Source: Tetracentron sinense
Taxonomy: Eukaryota; Streptophyta; Magnoliopsida; Trochodendrales; Trochodendraceae
Direction of reading: 5' to 3'
DNA length: 64,000 bases
Assembly (NCBI GenBank): GCA_015143295.1
Contig: CM026570.1
Coordinates: forward strand, 27,101,250-27,165,249
Part shown: one piece after another, positions 42,761 to 55,575 of the stretch
How the letters are laid out: each line of letters starts with the position of its first letter
Numbering within the stretch: position 1 is the first letter of the stretch
Made by a program: the position numbers and the translations under genes
Notes under the pieces: model-generated
Databases searched by the model: none
The model's input: the letters and a program-made list of their open reading frames with translations, nothing else
Told to the model about the DNA's origin: nothing

Positions 42761-43990
42761 GACCATGGGTCTCACCCGCGGTCTAGGTCAGGTCCAAAGC
42801 CTATTTGGGCTGCGGACCAGGGTCTGATCTTAGACAGTCCGTGGACCAAGATAAGGTGGGATCATGGGTCCGGCCCTTGCTCTGGGTTGAGTCCTTGGTC
42901 ATTTATGGTCACGGATTGGGCTAGTCATTGACTAGCCCACGGATCAACTTATAGAGTCTATCTGTAAAGCTTAAGTGGGGTCTGCCGCAAAGGAAAACCA
43001 TAACCATGTGTCAGTCCCCTAAGGACTGACACAAAGGAGTATACGTGGAGCATTATTGCCCTGCTGCCAGCATTTAATGCTAGGCGGGCTAGCGGTGAAC
43101 CAGTCCTTGGCCAGCTGGTGTGCGTGACTTTGACATGCACGAAGCCCAACTATCCATTTTATGGGTGGTGATTAGGTGTAGGCAGGTGCACCATACACCC
43201 GCCTTGTGGACGGTGAGATTTCATTGCCCACAATAACACAGTCATAAAAATTAAAGAATTACTTGAAAGTATTTCTTCTTACTATTATGTACGAATTAGT
43301 CCCTCCAATTAATATTGCACATGAGAATACAAGACAATTTTTCTACATTGTCAAGTCCCCAACTTATGTAGAGAATTTTTTTAGTTGATATTTTTCATCA
43401 AACTGAATTCCCAAAAATAAATTTGAAATTCATTAGAAGATCAATAAACTAATTACTTCTTTATGTTTAGAAAATAATCATTGTGATAAAGCCATTTCTT
43501 CGATAAACATCAACTAGATTTCTAAGCCTAGTTCGATAAATATCATTCTCCATTTAAGGAATTGTGGAATCCTTGTTAATTGTTCACACTCCCCTAAGTA
43601 TTGTGTACATAACCTAATGGCCAAGACAAGAAAATGGATGAGTCCTTTGTTTATTTCAAAAGGAGTTTCATAGACAGATACTTGAGAAGATGTTGATCTA
43701 TCGGGTTAAGGATAATCTGTCAAATAAATCACCCTAATATAAGTAGGCAATGCATTACCTAGGATATCTAAAAGTAGTTAATGTAGTTCAGTACAAGTAC
43801 TTATTACTTTTACCACATGTTCAGAGACTCTTCTATTCATAATTGAGATTCACCACACCATCTTATGGAACAAACCCTGCATGTGTAAGCCAAAGAGAAA
43901 TACAATGCCCATTTGTATTCAAATGGCTTGGAAACATTGTACGCCTACAGGAACTAGAAAACCATGTCTCATTTGTCTTTGGTTCTTAAC
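42761..43990 (+). repeat. Dispersed 1.2-kb repeat (copy 2)
   Basis: This is the copy of 15991-17147. It starts at the same palindrome TGAGACCATGGGTCTCA, carries an extra roughly 90 bp near 42870-42950, and ends at GTCTTTGGTTCTTA. Confidence 0.7.
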
Positions 43991-45103
43991 CAATTGCATG
44001 GTTTTCCTATAGTTTTAGCTAAGAGCAAAGTGTTATCATTTAATGAGACACTCATAAGTAAAGTAACCACGAAAGAAGACAATGCGTGAAACTGAAATTT
44101 TATTTAAATAAATACAAATATGAGTCCAAAATAGCTTCTGAGGGCATATATGGCTAAGGTGCATGCGTAAGCCCTTTGTAATCTCCTAAGGCATCTCATT
44201 CAAAGCCCTTGATACCCCCAAGGCACCTCTTGTGTAAGTCCTTGATAATCCTCCAAGGCATCTCATCCAAAGCCCTTGGCCCCAAGACACCTCTTGTGTA
44301 AGCCTTTGGCAATCCACATGACATTGTGTATGAAGGCATTGATTGCTAGCTCTAACTAACTACAGACCCTAGGAAAAGGTTATGAATAGGGTATGATCCC
44401 TCATTATTTGGGGATCAAACGATTGAGAGCTTAAACCTAGAATCTGCCATTTATAGCCATCTTGTTCTTTAGATCATCATCCTCTTCCTCTGCACTACCA
44501 ACTTTATTCCCCAATAATCTTGTCTCTTTAGTCTCTTTACTCTCCATCACTCTTCTCAGTTTAGTGGGTTTACGCCACACATACATCAAACCCTGACCCA
44601 CAACACATTGTATTGTATTGTTAATAAATTATGGGTGGTGCTACGAGAACCCTTTTATTTACTTATATGCACCAATATTAAAAAATCTCTATTAAACACA
44701 AAAGAAAGAAGTTTTTGTGTGTGGGCATGAGTGCGTGTGTGGTCTTCTTTCTCATGACTGTAGCTTTGCCTTGTGGTGTTGTTACCTTAACCAAAAAAAA
44801 AACACCTTAGAAAGAAGTTGAAAAGACGAAAAAAAAGCCCCTTTCTTAAACCTTCTACAACATCTCCTCTATTGCCATTGCATCTGCAACATCCATCTTC
44901 ACATACCTTCATCGTCTCCAACTCCAACCAAATACCCAGATTGATCAACACGGGCAGATTGAAGAGATGGTGAGGTTTACAGATAGACCATTGAAGAAGG
45001 AATTGTAAAAAAGTGAAGGGTCACGTCATGTGGGATTGGGAGCTTTGGGAACAGAGGATGATGTTCGGATGAAATGAAAAAAAATTGAGAGAAATTCTTC
45101 ATA
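43991..45103. other. Intergenic, with a small tandem duplication
   Basis: Between 44185 and 44310 the words CAAGGCATCTCATCCAAAGCCC and CCTCTTGTGTAAG(T/C)C are repeated about twice. No coding sequence is recognised. Confidence 0.35.
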
Positions 45104-45347
45104 GCAGCAACGATGAAGAATCCGATCAGTACTCCTTCGACGATGAGTTTCGAATGTACGAAGTCAAGGTGCGTATATGCAATAGTAATTCCGGGCAGGT
45201 CTGTACGGATTTCCGGCGGCGATGCTTGTGAATTCGCTCATGGTGAATGTTGCTTTCATGCACCTTGCTCGGTACCAGGCTCAATCGTGTAAAGATGGGA
45301 AGAATTGTAAGAGAATGGTCTGTTTATTTGCTCATGCAACTCGTTAG
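45104..45347 (+). pseudogene. Decayed tandem CCCH zinc-finger (RR-TZF) protein copy
   Basis: Three frames carry consecutive pieces of a plant RR-TZF RNA-binding protein. DDEFRMYEVKV (from 45139) matches the start of the RR domain. VCTDFRRR and then GDACEFAHGE match the second half of the first CCCH region. ARYQAQSCKDGKNCKRMVCL with FAHATR matches the second finger, C-x5-C-x4-C-x3-H, and ends at TAG 45345-45347. The segment between KVR and GQVC, which holds the first cysteines and the basic PGEKARRR stretch in the family, is missing, and at least two frameshifts separate the pieces. It cannot make a functional protein. In living relatives these proteins control mRNA stability in stress and hormone responses. 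Confidence 0.8.
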
Positions 45348-48035
45348 CTTGTGTGTTGCCTTCCCATTTTCAGTCTCTTCCTCTAGAATTGTCCCCTCGT
45401 TCTTCTTCTAATCACTGCCGTGTTTTCTGTCACTTTGTTGCTTTGCTTTTTCTCCATTGGACATCTCGCCGACATCATTATCTCCTTCGTCTGATCTTCA
45501 TTCATTAATTGAATTATCGATCTCTTTATATAAGTTTGAAGCTATGATTAATTAAGTGCAGTTAGTTGTTAACTACAATGATATGTAGCATGGGATGGAT
45601 GTGAATTCTTTTTTTTTTTTTTAAACACTGATTTGCATGGTATTTCTAAACAAACGGTAGGGAGAAGAAGGGGGGCTTTTTGTCATTTTAACTTATTGTT
45701 GGTGTTTAAGTTATTTTTTTGGTTAACTCAACTACACCACAAGGGAGGAGTGTTGCAGTCTTTTCGTAAAACTCTGGCAGGAGGTTCAGCCCGCCGTGCA
45801 GAAGTGGAAGCCATTAGTCTTAGCCTTCTTTTGACGGCTTCTCACAAGTGGAGATCCATGTCTCACAAGCGGATGATCGAAACATCACCATTGCCTGTGG
45901 AGTCATACTGGTCTTTTACGGAACAGTACATTGAAGATCCACAAACCATCTGTACCATTGAACTCGTATTAACCTTCTCTTCGAATGAAGGTACTATCGG
46001 CCCTACTTCTAACATACCATGTGGGTCCCACAATACTCGCCCACATGTGTCCGATCAAGCACCAAACTCAAGCTTCACTTCATAACTCTTCGTGTGTACT
46101 TCACCCAAACCATAGTACCTCGTACACAATATCAAGACACCTGCATGTCCCTTCACTTCGGTACCCAACACTAAGGCACCAACCTTGCACCACACTACGC
46201 TATCGCTTGCATAGTGTCTCGCCTATCTCCTAGGCATCGCATTGGCATCCTTTGCCCATGCTCAGGCCATCCCGGCCCAGTATCATGGTCATAGTAGTAC
46301 TTGACAACTTTTGACCGTGACACTCTCCTCCACCTGATTAGGTCGATGTCCTCATCGAGTCTCACCGAGTATTCATCAGCTCCACAGCACAGCTTGCACA
46401 CCTGTGCCTTCCACAAATTAGAACTCACTTCTGACGGCCTAACATATCAATTACTGTTTCAAACTTTCCATTCTCACGAATTTTGTCTGAAACATTCATC
46501 ACACTTCGCCCAATTTCACACTGAACTTGGCCTTAGAGACTCTGTACACTGCCTTTGTCTTCAACCCGTTGTCTGAACTTCTGAGAGGGATAGTTTTCCT
46601 CGAATTTCTTCAAGTGCACATCTCCATGCGCATGTTTGGTCCTCGCAGGACCATCACTTGGCTGTCCCAAGCATTACGCTGACACTGATTGTCACCATGA
46701 ACTTCGATCTTTGATCTCACCACCCTGATCTTCAGTTTCCACTAGGCATTTTGTTGTCATCCACTTCGCTCTTGAAGCTTCATCCATTACAGTTCACTCC
46801 GTCGAACTACACTCATCGTCCACCTTGAACATGAAGTATGTCAACCATGACGAGGCTCGCAAGCCAACCGCATCTCATACGGTAATTCCTCCGCGGTCTA
46901 CTTCCTTAGTTTACACATGCGAGCATCGGCGTGCTGTCCCACTACAACACTAAAGTCATCCCATAATAGCACCGACATCCACATCCTTTACCCCAAGTAA
47001 CAAACACACATCAAGCATCTTCCAATGCAACACAGCCAGCAACCCTAGACATTACTCAAAACCACAATAGCGTTCACTACGCCAAATCTCTGTGAAACTC
47101 TCCATTGGTGCATCACATCCTTGACGCACAAATCTTGTTTATTCCATTCATTGGTGCAAAACCATTTTGCACGTCTTCCTTGGTTGTGTACCAATCCATT
47201 GGCACACTTCTTCTTGTGATCCTTCACTCAATCACTTGTGTTGAACTCAATCCGTCGAGCTCAATTTTTTGTAGCCAACAACCTATGAAGTCTGAAGCCA
47301 TTGCATCATTTCAACCCTTAACAACTTGCCTCACTCATGAGGACTTCCCTCATACTCTTGATATTCTGCCCAAGTGTTCCCCTACTTAAGCTTACATTGC
47401 ATCTTGTATTCTTGTTGTGCCTCTCTAGTACCCCAACTCCTTGCATACCCTGAGATAGCACTCATCTACTCCATTGCATCCTCTCATACAATTGAGCTAC
47501 CAACCTTGACTAGAGTATTTGATTACTCAAGTCTTTGGCACCTTGCCAACATAGTTGTGTTACTCTTGTACCTCAACATCTTGTGTCTTCAACTGAGAGA
47601 ACACTTCACCTGATCTTCGCAACACTGTGCTATTTCACTACGTGAGGTCTTGATACATCAACTCCAAGAGTCTTCATCTTGAACCAACATTGTGCTCCTC
47701 AAGTCCCAACACTGCCTTCACCCTGAGTACACATTCGATCCTGAATTTCCCTTCGACCACTATCCACTTGTAGCCTTGCTCCAACACACCACTGCATTAG
47801 AGACCAACACCTATATTGTTGTCGAACTTATCTCGATCCTGGACAAGTCTCTCCCGTAACAAGTCCACTCTCTAGAAGCCAACAAACTCTGTATCCAGTA
47901 GCACTCCCACTACTCGGAAGAAACATCTTGTGCATTCCAACTGATCACCTGTTGCAAACTATAGCTTCAGGCTCTCGCGAGCAACCATGCTCCCACGAGC
48001 AACCATGCTCTTAAGAGCAACTGTGCTCTGATACC
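45348..48035. other. Unassigned, probably repeat-derived
   Basis: A 150-codon frame at 45633-46085 lacks any motif I recognise. From 46080 the sequence is rich in CTTCG/CACTTCG words without codon structure. At 48027-48037 GCTCTGATACC is the complement of a tRNA-Met primer-binding site, but no LTR end or gag adjoins it. I see no gene that I can support. Confidence 0.35.
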
Positions 48036-49621
48036 GAGCTTTAAGAACCAAGTGCGGGCTTGTGGAGTTCCACTTTATCCCCCGTGAGGCCAATTTCTTG
48101 TCCCACCAATTTGCTCAGCAGGATCTGAACGATTGTATCAAGCAGATTAATCTTGTTGTAGGATCGCCTGCCCATAGAATTGGGATCCCTTTTGTTACTC
48201 TATTTTATAGACCCCCGAATTTATCATTCTTGATATTCGTGATGTTTATTAACTTCTACGGAAACCTGTATTTAAAATTTAAATATGATTAAGCCTATAA
48301 GTTTTATGTGAAATGCATGCATTTTAACACCCAAATAAATCACTTAATTTAAGACATTTTTAGAGTTAAATTGCATGAAAAGAAAGATAGTCAAAAAGTA
48401 GCAAAAGACTTTTTAAAAAAATAAAAAAAATGATTGGCGCTCTGCCCGATCGATCGCCCCTAACGGGGATCGATTGCCCAAAACACTGTTTTGTCTCGAT
48501 TTACGCGATTTTTCGATTTTTTGAGTCCCTAGGGCCCCCAACACTATAAATAATTCTTATGTTCGTGGGTTGAGGGTTTCTAAGGCTTTCTAAACCTAAA
48601 AGAGAGAGAGAAAATGTGATTTTGAAAGATCTAAGATGAGAGATCAAAGGTTTTGCAAGGAAAATGGTGTAAAAACTTAGATCAGTCTCATTCGCAAGCG
48701 CTTGATCGTAGTGAAGCGATCGGAAAAGGTAAATATAAATTTCTTCTTACCAATATGAGGATTTTAATATAAACAATAAGAAATAGTTAGATTTAAAGTA
48801 AGAAAAAATAAGATTAAGCATGATTATGATATATCAATCCCTTATGAAAAATAAATATGATGTTTAAAGATATTTCATTATGATTTTATTATGAAAGATA
48901 TTTATAATGTTAAAGATGTCTCTTATGATTTTTATTATTCATATCAACAATGAGAAAGGGAATGATTTTGTGGCGTATGTATGATGGAGAATGGAGGAAG
49001 GGATGATGGTTGGATTTGATGGAATGATTATGAGTTTGATTTGAAATTGTGATGCGTTATAAAACTAGGGTTTTATGAGACTAATTCTATCAAAACTATA
49101 TACTGAAAGTTGATGCATGATAAATATAATTGTTTCATTATTTTATTGTTGAAAACATGATAGACATATATTTTTATGTTGATCAACTATGAGAAATTTT
49201 GTATGTTTAAATTAGTGAATGATTGACAAATTGCATAATGATATATGTTGATTTAATTGAACCATGAATTATGGTGGTGTGACTTAAGGGTATTATCATG
49301 ACGGCATTAGTCGTTATGATGATCTTCCGAGAGCCTTAATCCAATAATTCTGATGCGATTTAATTAACAGTTATTATTGTTTCACTCACACTCATTCATG
49401 AAAATAAATATGTACAAGCATGATAATAAGTAAGATAATAAGTATTATGTAAATATACAAGAACATGAGCATGAATTTATGATTGAGTTTTGCAATATCC
49501 GAGCACCAATAAGCCTAAGATCAAAGCAAGACAAGCCGTATACACCGAATAATGTGTAGACGAGCTATATACATCAGATAATGTGTAAACAAATTGTATA
49601 CACCGGATAATGTGTAGACAA

Positions 49622-51498
49622 TGTAGAGCCCCGAAATTTCATTTCACTAAGAATGAATAGTGTGTGAATAGTGCCCAAGTGTGCTTTTGTACACTTATGG
49701 GTCTTATGTTAATATATGTGTTTGGAATTATGGCGTATATGTTCCAATGGGTCTATATGTCCTTAGGGAATGTGTTGAAAGCATAAAAGAGTGTTGGAAG
49801 TGCATTGGGGAAGATTCGAGTGGTGTAAACAAGGTTTTTCAGCAAAGCAGGGGTCGACCGATCGCTCGGTCATTACCTGCGATCGATCGGTCAACTACCG
49901 ATCGCTCGATAGCTGTCACACGGTCAACTTTTTTGTATGGGGAAAAATTTCAGAGAGTGTGTTTTTGACCGATCTCTCTGTCATAACACCGATCGACCGG
50001 TAAGCCACCGATCGCTCGGTCCAGACCACCGATCGATCGGTCATACGCAGATTTTCTTCATTAAGGGTATTTAAGACTTTAACCATCACCTTTTGCCTAT
50101 AAAAGGGCTGGGTTCGTGCCTTAGGGTTTCACAAACCCTTTGTGGATTGTTTTTGATGGATTTGAAGAAGAGAAGGAGGAGAGGACCTTGGTGATCGTTC
50201 AAGCTTGTGGAAGATCAAGTTCTTCCTTTCCATTTGGTGTTTTCCAACCAAGAACTCACTGTTCTTGCTTGTTCCAGCCATTGGGAGTCAAACTCATTGA
50301 TTTCTCCAAGGTAGATACACTCTACTACAATCTTGCAATCCTACTAGTTACTAATTATGATTCTTCTTATCTATGCCCTATCTATATGTATTGATTTTAT
50401 GTATGAAAAGGTGTGATTATATACTTGGATGAAGGTTACTATTATGATGCACTCTAAGTGTTTGATAAAATACCTCTAAGGGATTCTATGCTTAAATACG
50501 ATGATTTCTCTTATTAAGTGCATATGCTCGCATGTCTCGCATAAACCGATGGTTTCCATGGATTTCTCCAAGTACAAACAAAGGTTTTTCACGAAAAGAC
50601 GAATAATGAATTATTCTAAGTAACTCTATGATTTCTCTAAGATCGTTTCACAAAGCTCTAAGGATCATACCATGCTCACAAGGAAACTCTATGATAATGC
50701 TCTAAGATCGTCTCACAAGCTCCACGGATCACAATGAAATGCTCTAAGATCTCTAAGGTTATGCTCTATGGAAATGCTCTAAGGTTATTGCTCTATGCTC
50801 TATGTCTCTACGGATCATAATGACTCTAAGTAACTCCATCAACTCACAAGAACTCATAAGGCTATGATTATCGATTGACTCACACGGTTACAGATTTGGT
50901 TTCGACTATTATCTCACATACGTTTCACGGTTTCCATGCTTTAAGGAATTTACAGATTTCATTCTCCATGTCTTGTATGCTCCATGCCTAACCGCTTTAT
51001 TGTTATTAGTTTGTATACAATGAGTATTCCATGCTCAGTCGATATTGTTATGATCGGCAGGTGCTCGGGTTCCATTCGATTTGTGTGGCGAAGAACCTTG
51101 GGTCGAGGAAGAGTACCGTGACCCGGAGCCTTCCATGGATCACTATCATGACGATGGTGCTTTAGATAGGAGTCGTGACTTCGATTTCTGTTGATCGACC
51201 GACTTAGAACTTGTGTCTTTTTGTTATGTGAGTGTGGGGTTTGTCCACTCCACTTTTGAGTTTCTCACACATGTATACTTGTTGGTTCTTACTTGAGCCA
51301 AGTTATAGGAGTATTCATTTTGCTTCCGCTATGTTTAGTATTTTGTTTTCCGCTGTGCATTGTATTTCGTTTCCGCTATGTATATTCAGGTACTCTGACA
51401 GGTTTCCACGTGTGCCTTATGTATCATACTAGAGGTATGATATGGCGGTCACGAGTCAAAGTACCCTTAACTCCTAGGGGGTATTTTGGGTCGCGACA
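49622..51498 (+). mobile_element. Solo LTR nested in the LTR 48206-52259, duplication GACAA
   Basis: The 1877-bp LTR runs TGTAGAGCCCCGAAATTTCA to TTTTGGGTCGCGACA. GACAA is found at 49617-49621 and 51499-51503. It has the CGATCGATCGG cluster (49855-50045), a strong TATA box TATAAAAGG at 50098, a donor-like CCAAG|GTAGAT at 50311, the TGAGTATTCCATGCTCA hairpin near 51020, a GGCAG|GT acceptor at 51060 and the acidic frame at 51054. It is younger than the LTR it splits. Confidence 0.9.
51054..51194 (+). CDS. LTR-embedded acidic frame in the nested solo LTR
   Basis: Open to TGA 51192-51194 with the core PFDLCGEEPWVEEEYRDPEP and then SMDHYHDDGALD. The ATG found in A and B is shifted one base out of frame here (ATGATCGGCAG instead of ATGTCGGCAG). 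It therefore has no own start unless it is joined by splicing at GGCAG|GT. The core is nevertheless kept in frame over about 45 codons. Confidence 0.4.
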   Translation, partial: SAGARVPFDLCGEEPWVEEEYRDPEPSMDHYHDDGALDRSRDFDFC

Positions 51499-51826
51499 GA
51501 CAAGTTGTATACACCGGATAATGTGTAAATTGTATGGTACCTCGGTAAGTATGGTATATGTTAGTCTCTATCCAATATATGGGGTAGAGTTATTTTAAGT
51601 TATTACACTACGCATGTTGTTGGATACATTCACAAATAAGAAAGATAAGTAAGAAAAATAAGTACAAGTGAGCACATACAAGAATTAAATTGAAATTATG
51701 CTTTCGCACTCTGAATTGTTTATATGTTTACATGTAATGTTAAATTTTAATTTATACTTATATTAAATGTTGTTATATTATTAGCTAGGAGTTTATATAT
51801 ACACGGGGTAACTTGTTACTCAGCCG

Positions 51827-51940
51827 ATGACTTTGTTGTTGGCAAGTTTTAGGTTTGATATATGTGCCCCAGGACCTTGGGAAGAGGAAAAGTATGAGAA
51901 AAAAGAAGATCCAGCAGGTGATCATCCCGATGGTAAATGA
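51827..51940 (+). CDS. LTR-embedded acidic short ORF (37 aa) in the outer LTR
   Basis: From ATGACTTTGTTG to TGA in 38 codons, containing RFDICAPGPWEEEKYEKKED and ending DGK. It is the most divergent family member, with no EEP repeats, but FDICAPGPW is identical in sense to A and B. The preceding TTTTAG|GTTTGAT could serve as an acceptor. Confidence 0.5.
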   Translation: MTLLLASFRFDICAPGPWEEEKYEKKEDPAGDHPDGK

Positions 51941-52312
51941 AATTTGGATCATTGGTCATTTCCTGGAAATTAAATTATTAGTATTTAGATTTAGAGTTTA
52001 AGACATTGTAATAGACTTAATGTTGGATTTATGGTAAGATTGAATTGATAGTTGGGAATCAGGATGGATGATTCGAATTATTGATTTTGTTTTAGTTTTT
52101 AAATTGAGGTATTAGACTTGATCATGATTAATTAAAAAAAAATTTAAGTTCATGTTTTAGATTGCCTTAATGCTTTATGACAGAAAGTTATGAAAGTTTA
52201 ATGGTCAAGTCACGTGCCAAAGTCTCACAGTAACTTAAGTGGGATTTTGGGGCGCGACATTTTCCTACTCAATGAAGTTATCACATTACCAAAAGAACAA
52301 AAAAAAAACTAC

Positions 52313-53034
52313 ATCACAAGGCAATAGCTGAAGGCAAGACAAAGGAAACTTTTTTTTCTTTTGGTGTTTAAGTTGGGAGTTTCTTAAGATTGGTGTTTAT
52401 AAGTAGGACAATAGTTAACGTAAATTGATATCGGGTACGCCTCCGAAAACGAACCAATTATCCATCGGATGAAAACCCCAACCCAAAACTTATACATGAG
52501 TCCAAAATCCAAATCTCAAACCTAACCCATATAAAGCCAGGAGGGAATGGGCATGTTGAAAGATTAATTGGATCACCAATTCTCCCTATTTTGACCTATC
52601 ATAGTTAGTAACTACGCGTGTCACAAAATCACAAGGTATATCAGCCTTAATGCTAGCTCCTTGGCACACCATAACAGGCACTAGATTACTAGTTAGGGCT
52701 GAGTTGTCTATTTGATAGGGAGCGATTAAGGGCATGATCATCTAAGTCAACTACTTGCGCAATCAGACTCGCACTGGTCGATCTACATGTTTTGTTAAGG
52801 CAATGCAAACCCGTGGAAGAACGACTATGGGATGTTATTACTCATGAGTTGGGCTATCAATTTGGCCTTTCAGTAAGGGTATCTGGCCCGGTCTGGTCCT
52901 TTGTAGGCCTTAAAAATGAGGTTTTTTTTTTTTGTCTCTTAAGCTCGAGGGTTGGGTTGGGCCTGATTTTATAAAGCCGCTTACTAGAGGATCAGGCTTG
53001 GTAAAGACCATGTAGAGCCCGGCCCTCATGCATA

Positions 53035-53047
<13 letters not shown>
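52313..53047. other. Intergenic, no gene seen
   Basis: There is a short region of GGCCCGG/GGGCCTG words (52880-53030), like a degenerate transposon end, followed by a (CT)n(AT)n microsatellite at 53034-53072. Confidence 0.4.
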
Positions 53048-53069
<22 letters not shown>

Positions 53070-55575
53070 CTAGTGGGCCACACATGCATCGCACGTGAGA
53101 AAGAGGGAAGGAAGGGGGACAGAGTTTGAGAAGAGGGACCCTAGTGAAGGGCATTTTTGAAAAAAGAAATTATAGAATATTTTGAGTATATAAACTTGAG
53201 AAACATTTGGATAAAAAAATGTGACACATTTATAGAAACATGACGTAGAGACATTTTGAGAACCAAAAAACATTAGGGGCAATTTGGGCATAGAAAACAT
53301 TGTGGGCATTTTGGGTATATAAACTTAAAGGACATTTTAGAAATAAAGAAAATAAAATGGGCAAACTTGAGGAGAATTCTAGGTTAAAAATGTTTGGCAT
53401 TTTGGGTATAGAAATTTGACTTAGGAACATTTTGGAAATTAAACGGGACATTTTGACTACAAAAAAAAATTGAGGGCATTGTGGATATAAAAACCTAACT
53501 TAAGGGCATTTTGAGAATAAATTTTTTTAGAGACTTTCTGGCCAAAAAAAATAAATTAATAATTAATAATAAAATGACATCCAACTTGACCGATCGAATC
53601 GAGAACCGGTCATCCGACCGGTTTGACGGCCGGTCCAGTTATAAAAACATTGTTTTATATATTAATAAAGAGTAGTTTTAAAACTAAATTAAAGGTCAAT
53701 CATCAAGTCTCCTATATTAATAAAAGATAATTTTAAATTGAATCAACTTTTTTTAATATCATTCTCTCTATATATTAGTAATTAGGTAGTTTTAGCATTA
53801 AAGTAAACCTTTTAAATACCAATATTTACAGGGTAGTTTTGAAATTAAGTAAAATTCAGTCAACCTTTTGAACTCATATGTGTAACAGTTCTGATTAGAG
53901 GACCGTAAGGTCTTCTTCCAAGCTCACCACACCAATCAACCAATCAAATTTCAACGCATTGGGAGAAAGAAATAAATTTATAATAAAATAATAGTTTCAT
54001 TGTCAAGTGTCAATTTGTAAATGGGTGGTCAATTTGGAAGAAGACCCCATGACCCGTTTTCCATTTTCCTTTGTAAAGGGCAATTTTGAAATTAAGTAAA
54101 ATGTATTAACATTTTGAATCATATGAGTAAGGATAGTTTTGGAATTAATGTAATCTACCTTTTGAACATGCCATTCCTCTTTAGATATATTACTATTATA
54201 ATTGGGATGGGAGTGTTAAAAACGTAGATGGAAATTTTGCTTATTTCTAAAACTGTCATTTGCCATATTTAAAGGCAAAACCTTACTTTTTGATTGGTTT
54301 TAATTCCAAAACTATCCCTACCATTTGAGTTTTATCTTCTCTTCCCTTTCTTCTTCTTCTTTTCTCTATATATTTACTTCTATCTTTTCTTTCTTATATA
54401 GGGAGAATTTTTCTCTCAAACTACCCTTATCATAATCCTTCTATAAGACAAACACTTGATTAAATATTTTGCTTGATTCCAATACTACCCTTATTCTCTA
54501 CAGTCTTGGAGTCCGTTTATGCGAGAACACGCCATGTGTCTCTTTTAACACTCCTTAACTACGGTTAAAATTTACCCACCCCTAGGGTTCACCCATTTAC
54601 CCTTGGATTTTAGAAAAAAATATAATAAAGAAATTAATCTTGGGAATTAAAGAATTTTAACTAGGTTTTAAAAAATTAATATTTTTTCCTAAAAACCAAG
54701 GAGAGGTTGGTGAACTCTATGGGTTGATGAATCTTAACCACAGTTAAGGGGTGTCAAAAGAGACACATGGCAACTTCAAGGGCAGAAGTGTGATTAAGAT
54801 TCACCCACCCCTAGGGTTCAACCACTTATTCTTGGTTTTTAGAAAAATATTAATTTTTTTTAACTCCGGTTAAAATTCACCAACTCCAAAGGTTTTTAAA
54901 AATCATATTTAAAAAAAAAAACCAAAGATAGGCGGGTGAACTCTAGGGTGGGTGAATCTTAACCATAGTTAAGGGGTTTCAAAAGAGACACATGGTAACC
55001 TCAAGGGCATAACTGGACTCCAACCGTAGTTAAGATTCACCCACTCTTATGGTTCACCCACTTATCTTGGTCTTTAGAAAAAAAAATTTATGTTTTTAAA
55101 ACCGTGATTAAAATTCAATAACTCTTAGGGTTAAATTTTTTTCCCGAAAACCAAGGATAAGTCTGTGAAATTTGGGGGTGGGTGAGTCTTAACCAAAGTT
55201 AAGGAGTGTTAAAAGGGACACATTGCGACCTTAGTGGCATAACTGGACTCGCTCTCTTGGCAAAACGCTCCAAAAGAAGGTCTCACCAAGGCCCAGTCTA
55301 CCCCTTTCTTTGCTATACCCAAATTACCCCTAAAGGTTTTTAGTTCTCAAAATGTCTCTACATCTCATTTCTATAACAAACATGTCCCTCACATTTTTTT
55401 AATCCAAAATATACCTTAAATTTTTATACCCAAAATATTCCAAAAAATACACTTTTTTTTAGCTTACTTGAAAAATACACTTACTAGGTCCCTCTTCCCA
55501 GTCTCTCCTCTCTTCCCCTCTCTCTCTCATGTGCATCGCACGTGCCACTCACGTGCCACCCATATATATATATAT
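53048..55575. mobile_element. Long-TIR element (about 2.5 kb), non-autonomous, MULE-like
   Basis: The left end TATATATATATACTAGTGGG, GCATCGCACGTGAGA, AGAGGGACCCTAGTGAAG, TAGAGACATTTTGAGAACCA, GGGGCAATTTGGGCATAG is repeated inverted at the right end (55310-55575) over roughly 250 bp. No transposase frame is present. The interior carries GACCGGTT-type motifs and the MITE array. Long inverted ends suggest a Mutator-like class. The target duplication is hidden in TA repeats. Confidence 0.65.
54525..55250. repeat. Array of about three TTAACC-type MITEs inside the long-TIR element
   Basis: Each unit is an inverted repeat: ACACGTGTCTC-like, TTAACTACGGTTAAAATT, CCACCCCTAGGGTTCACCCA, AT-rich centre, then the reverse. 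Units end GGGCATAACTGGACTC and the next begins at once. It is the same family as the single copy at 7113-7480. Confidence 0.7.

Larger units (their letters stand above)
48206..52259 (+). mobile_element. Tekay-like LTR, interrupted by a second solo LTR
   Basis: It begins TATAGACCCCCGAATTTATC (probably TG changed to TA) and ends GGGATTTTGGGGCGCGACA. Without the insertion it is about 2.17 kb. It has CGATCGATCG and GGGGATCGATTGCCC motifs at 48447-48482, a TATA box CTATAAATAAT at 48544, a donor-like AAAAG|GTAAAT at 48729 and a short ORF at 51827. Repeats of GTATACACCGGATAATGTGTA lie around 49535-49620. It is a divergent relative of the LTRs of A and B. Confidence 0.7.
48036..52312 (+). mobile_element. 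LINE 3' end, split by an LTR at 48206-52259
   Basis: The frame from 48062 reads VEFHFIPREANFLSHQFAQQ, like the end of the RNase H domain found in plant LINEs (the PREAN...A motif). After the LTR, 52260-52312 reads TTCCTACTCAATGAAGTTAT, CACATTACCAAAAG and an A-rich tail, like a LINE 3' end. I infer that the LTR landed in the 3' UTR. There is no clear duplication around the LTR. The 5' limit is unknown. Confidence 0.4.

Noticed and set aside
45633..46085. 150-codon open frame
   Set aside because: No motif, no related copy in the window, and codon make-up like the surrounding non-coding DNA.
48027..48037. GCTCTGATACC as a minus-strand primer-binding site
   Set aside because: No LTR end follows at the required distance and no gag lies downstream on the minus strand; it may be only a relic.
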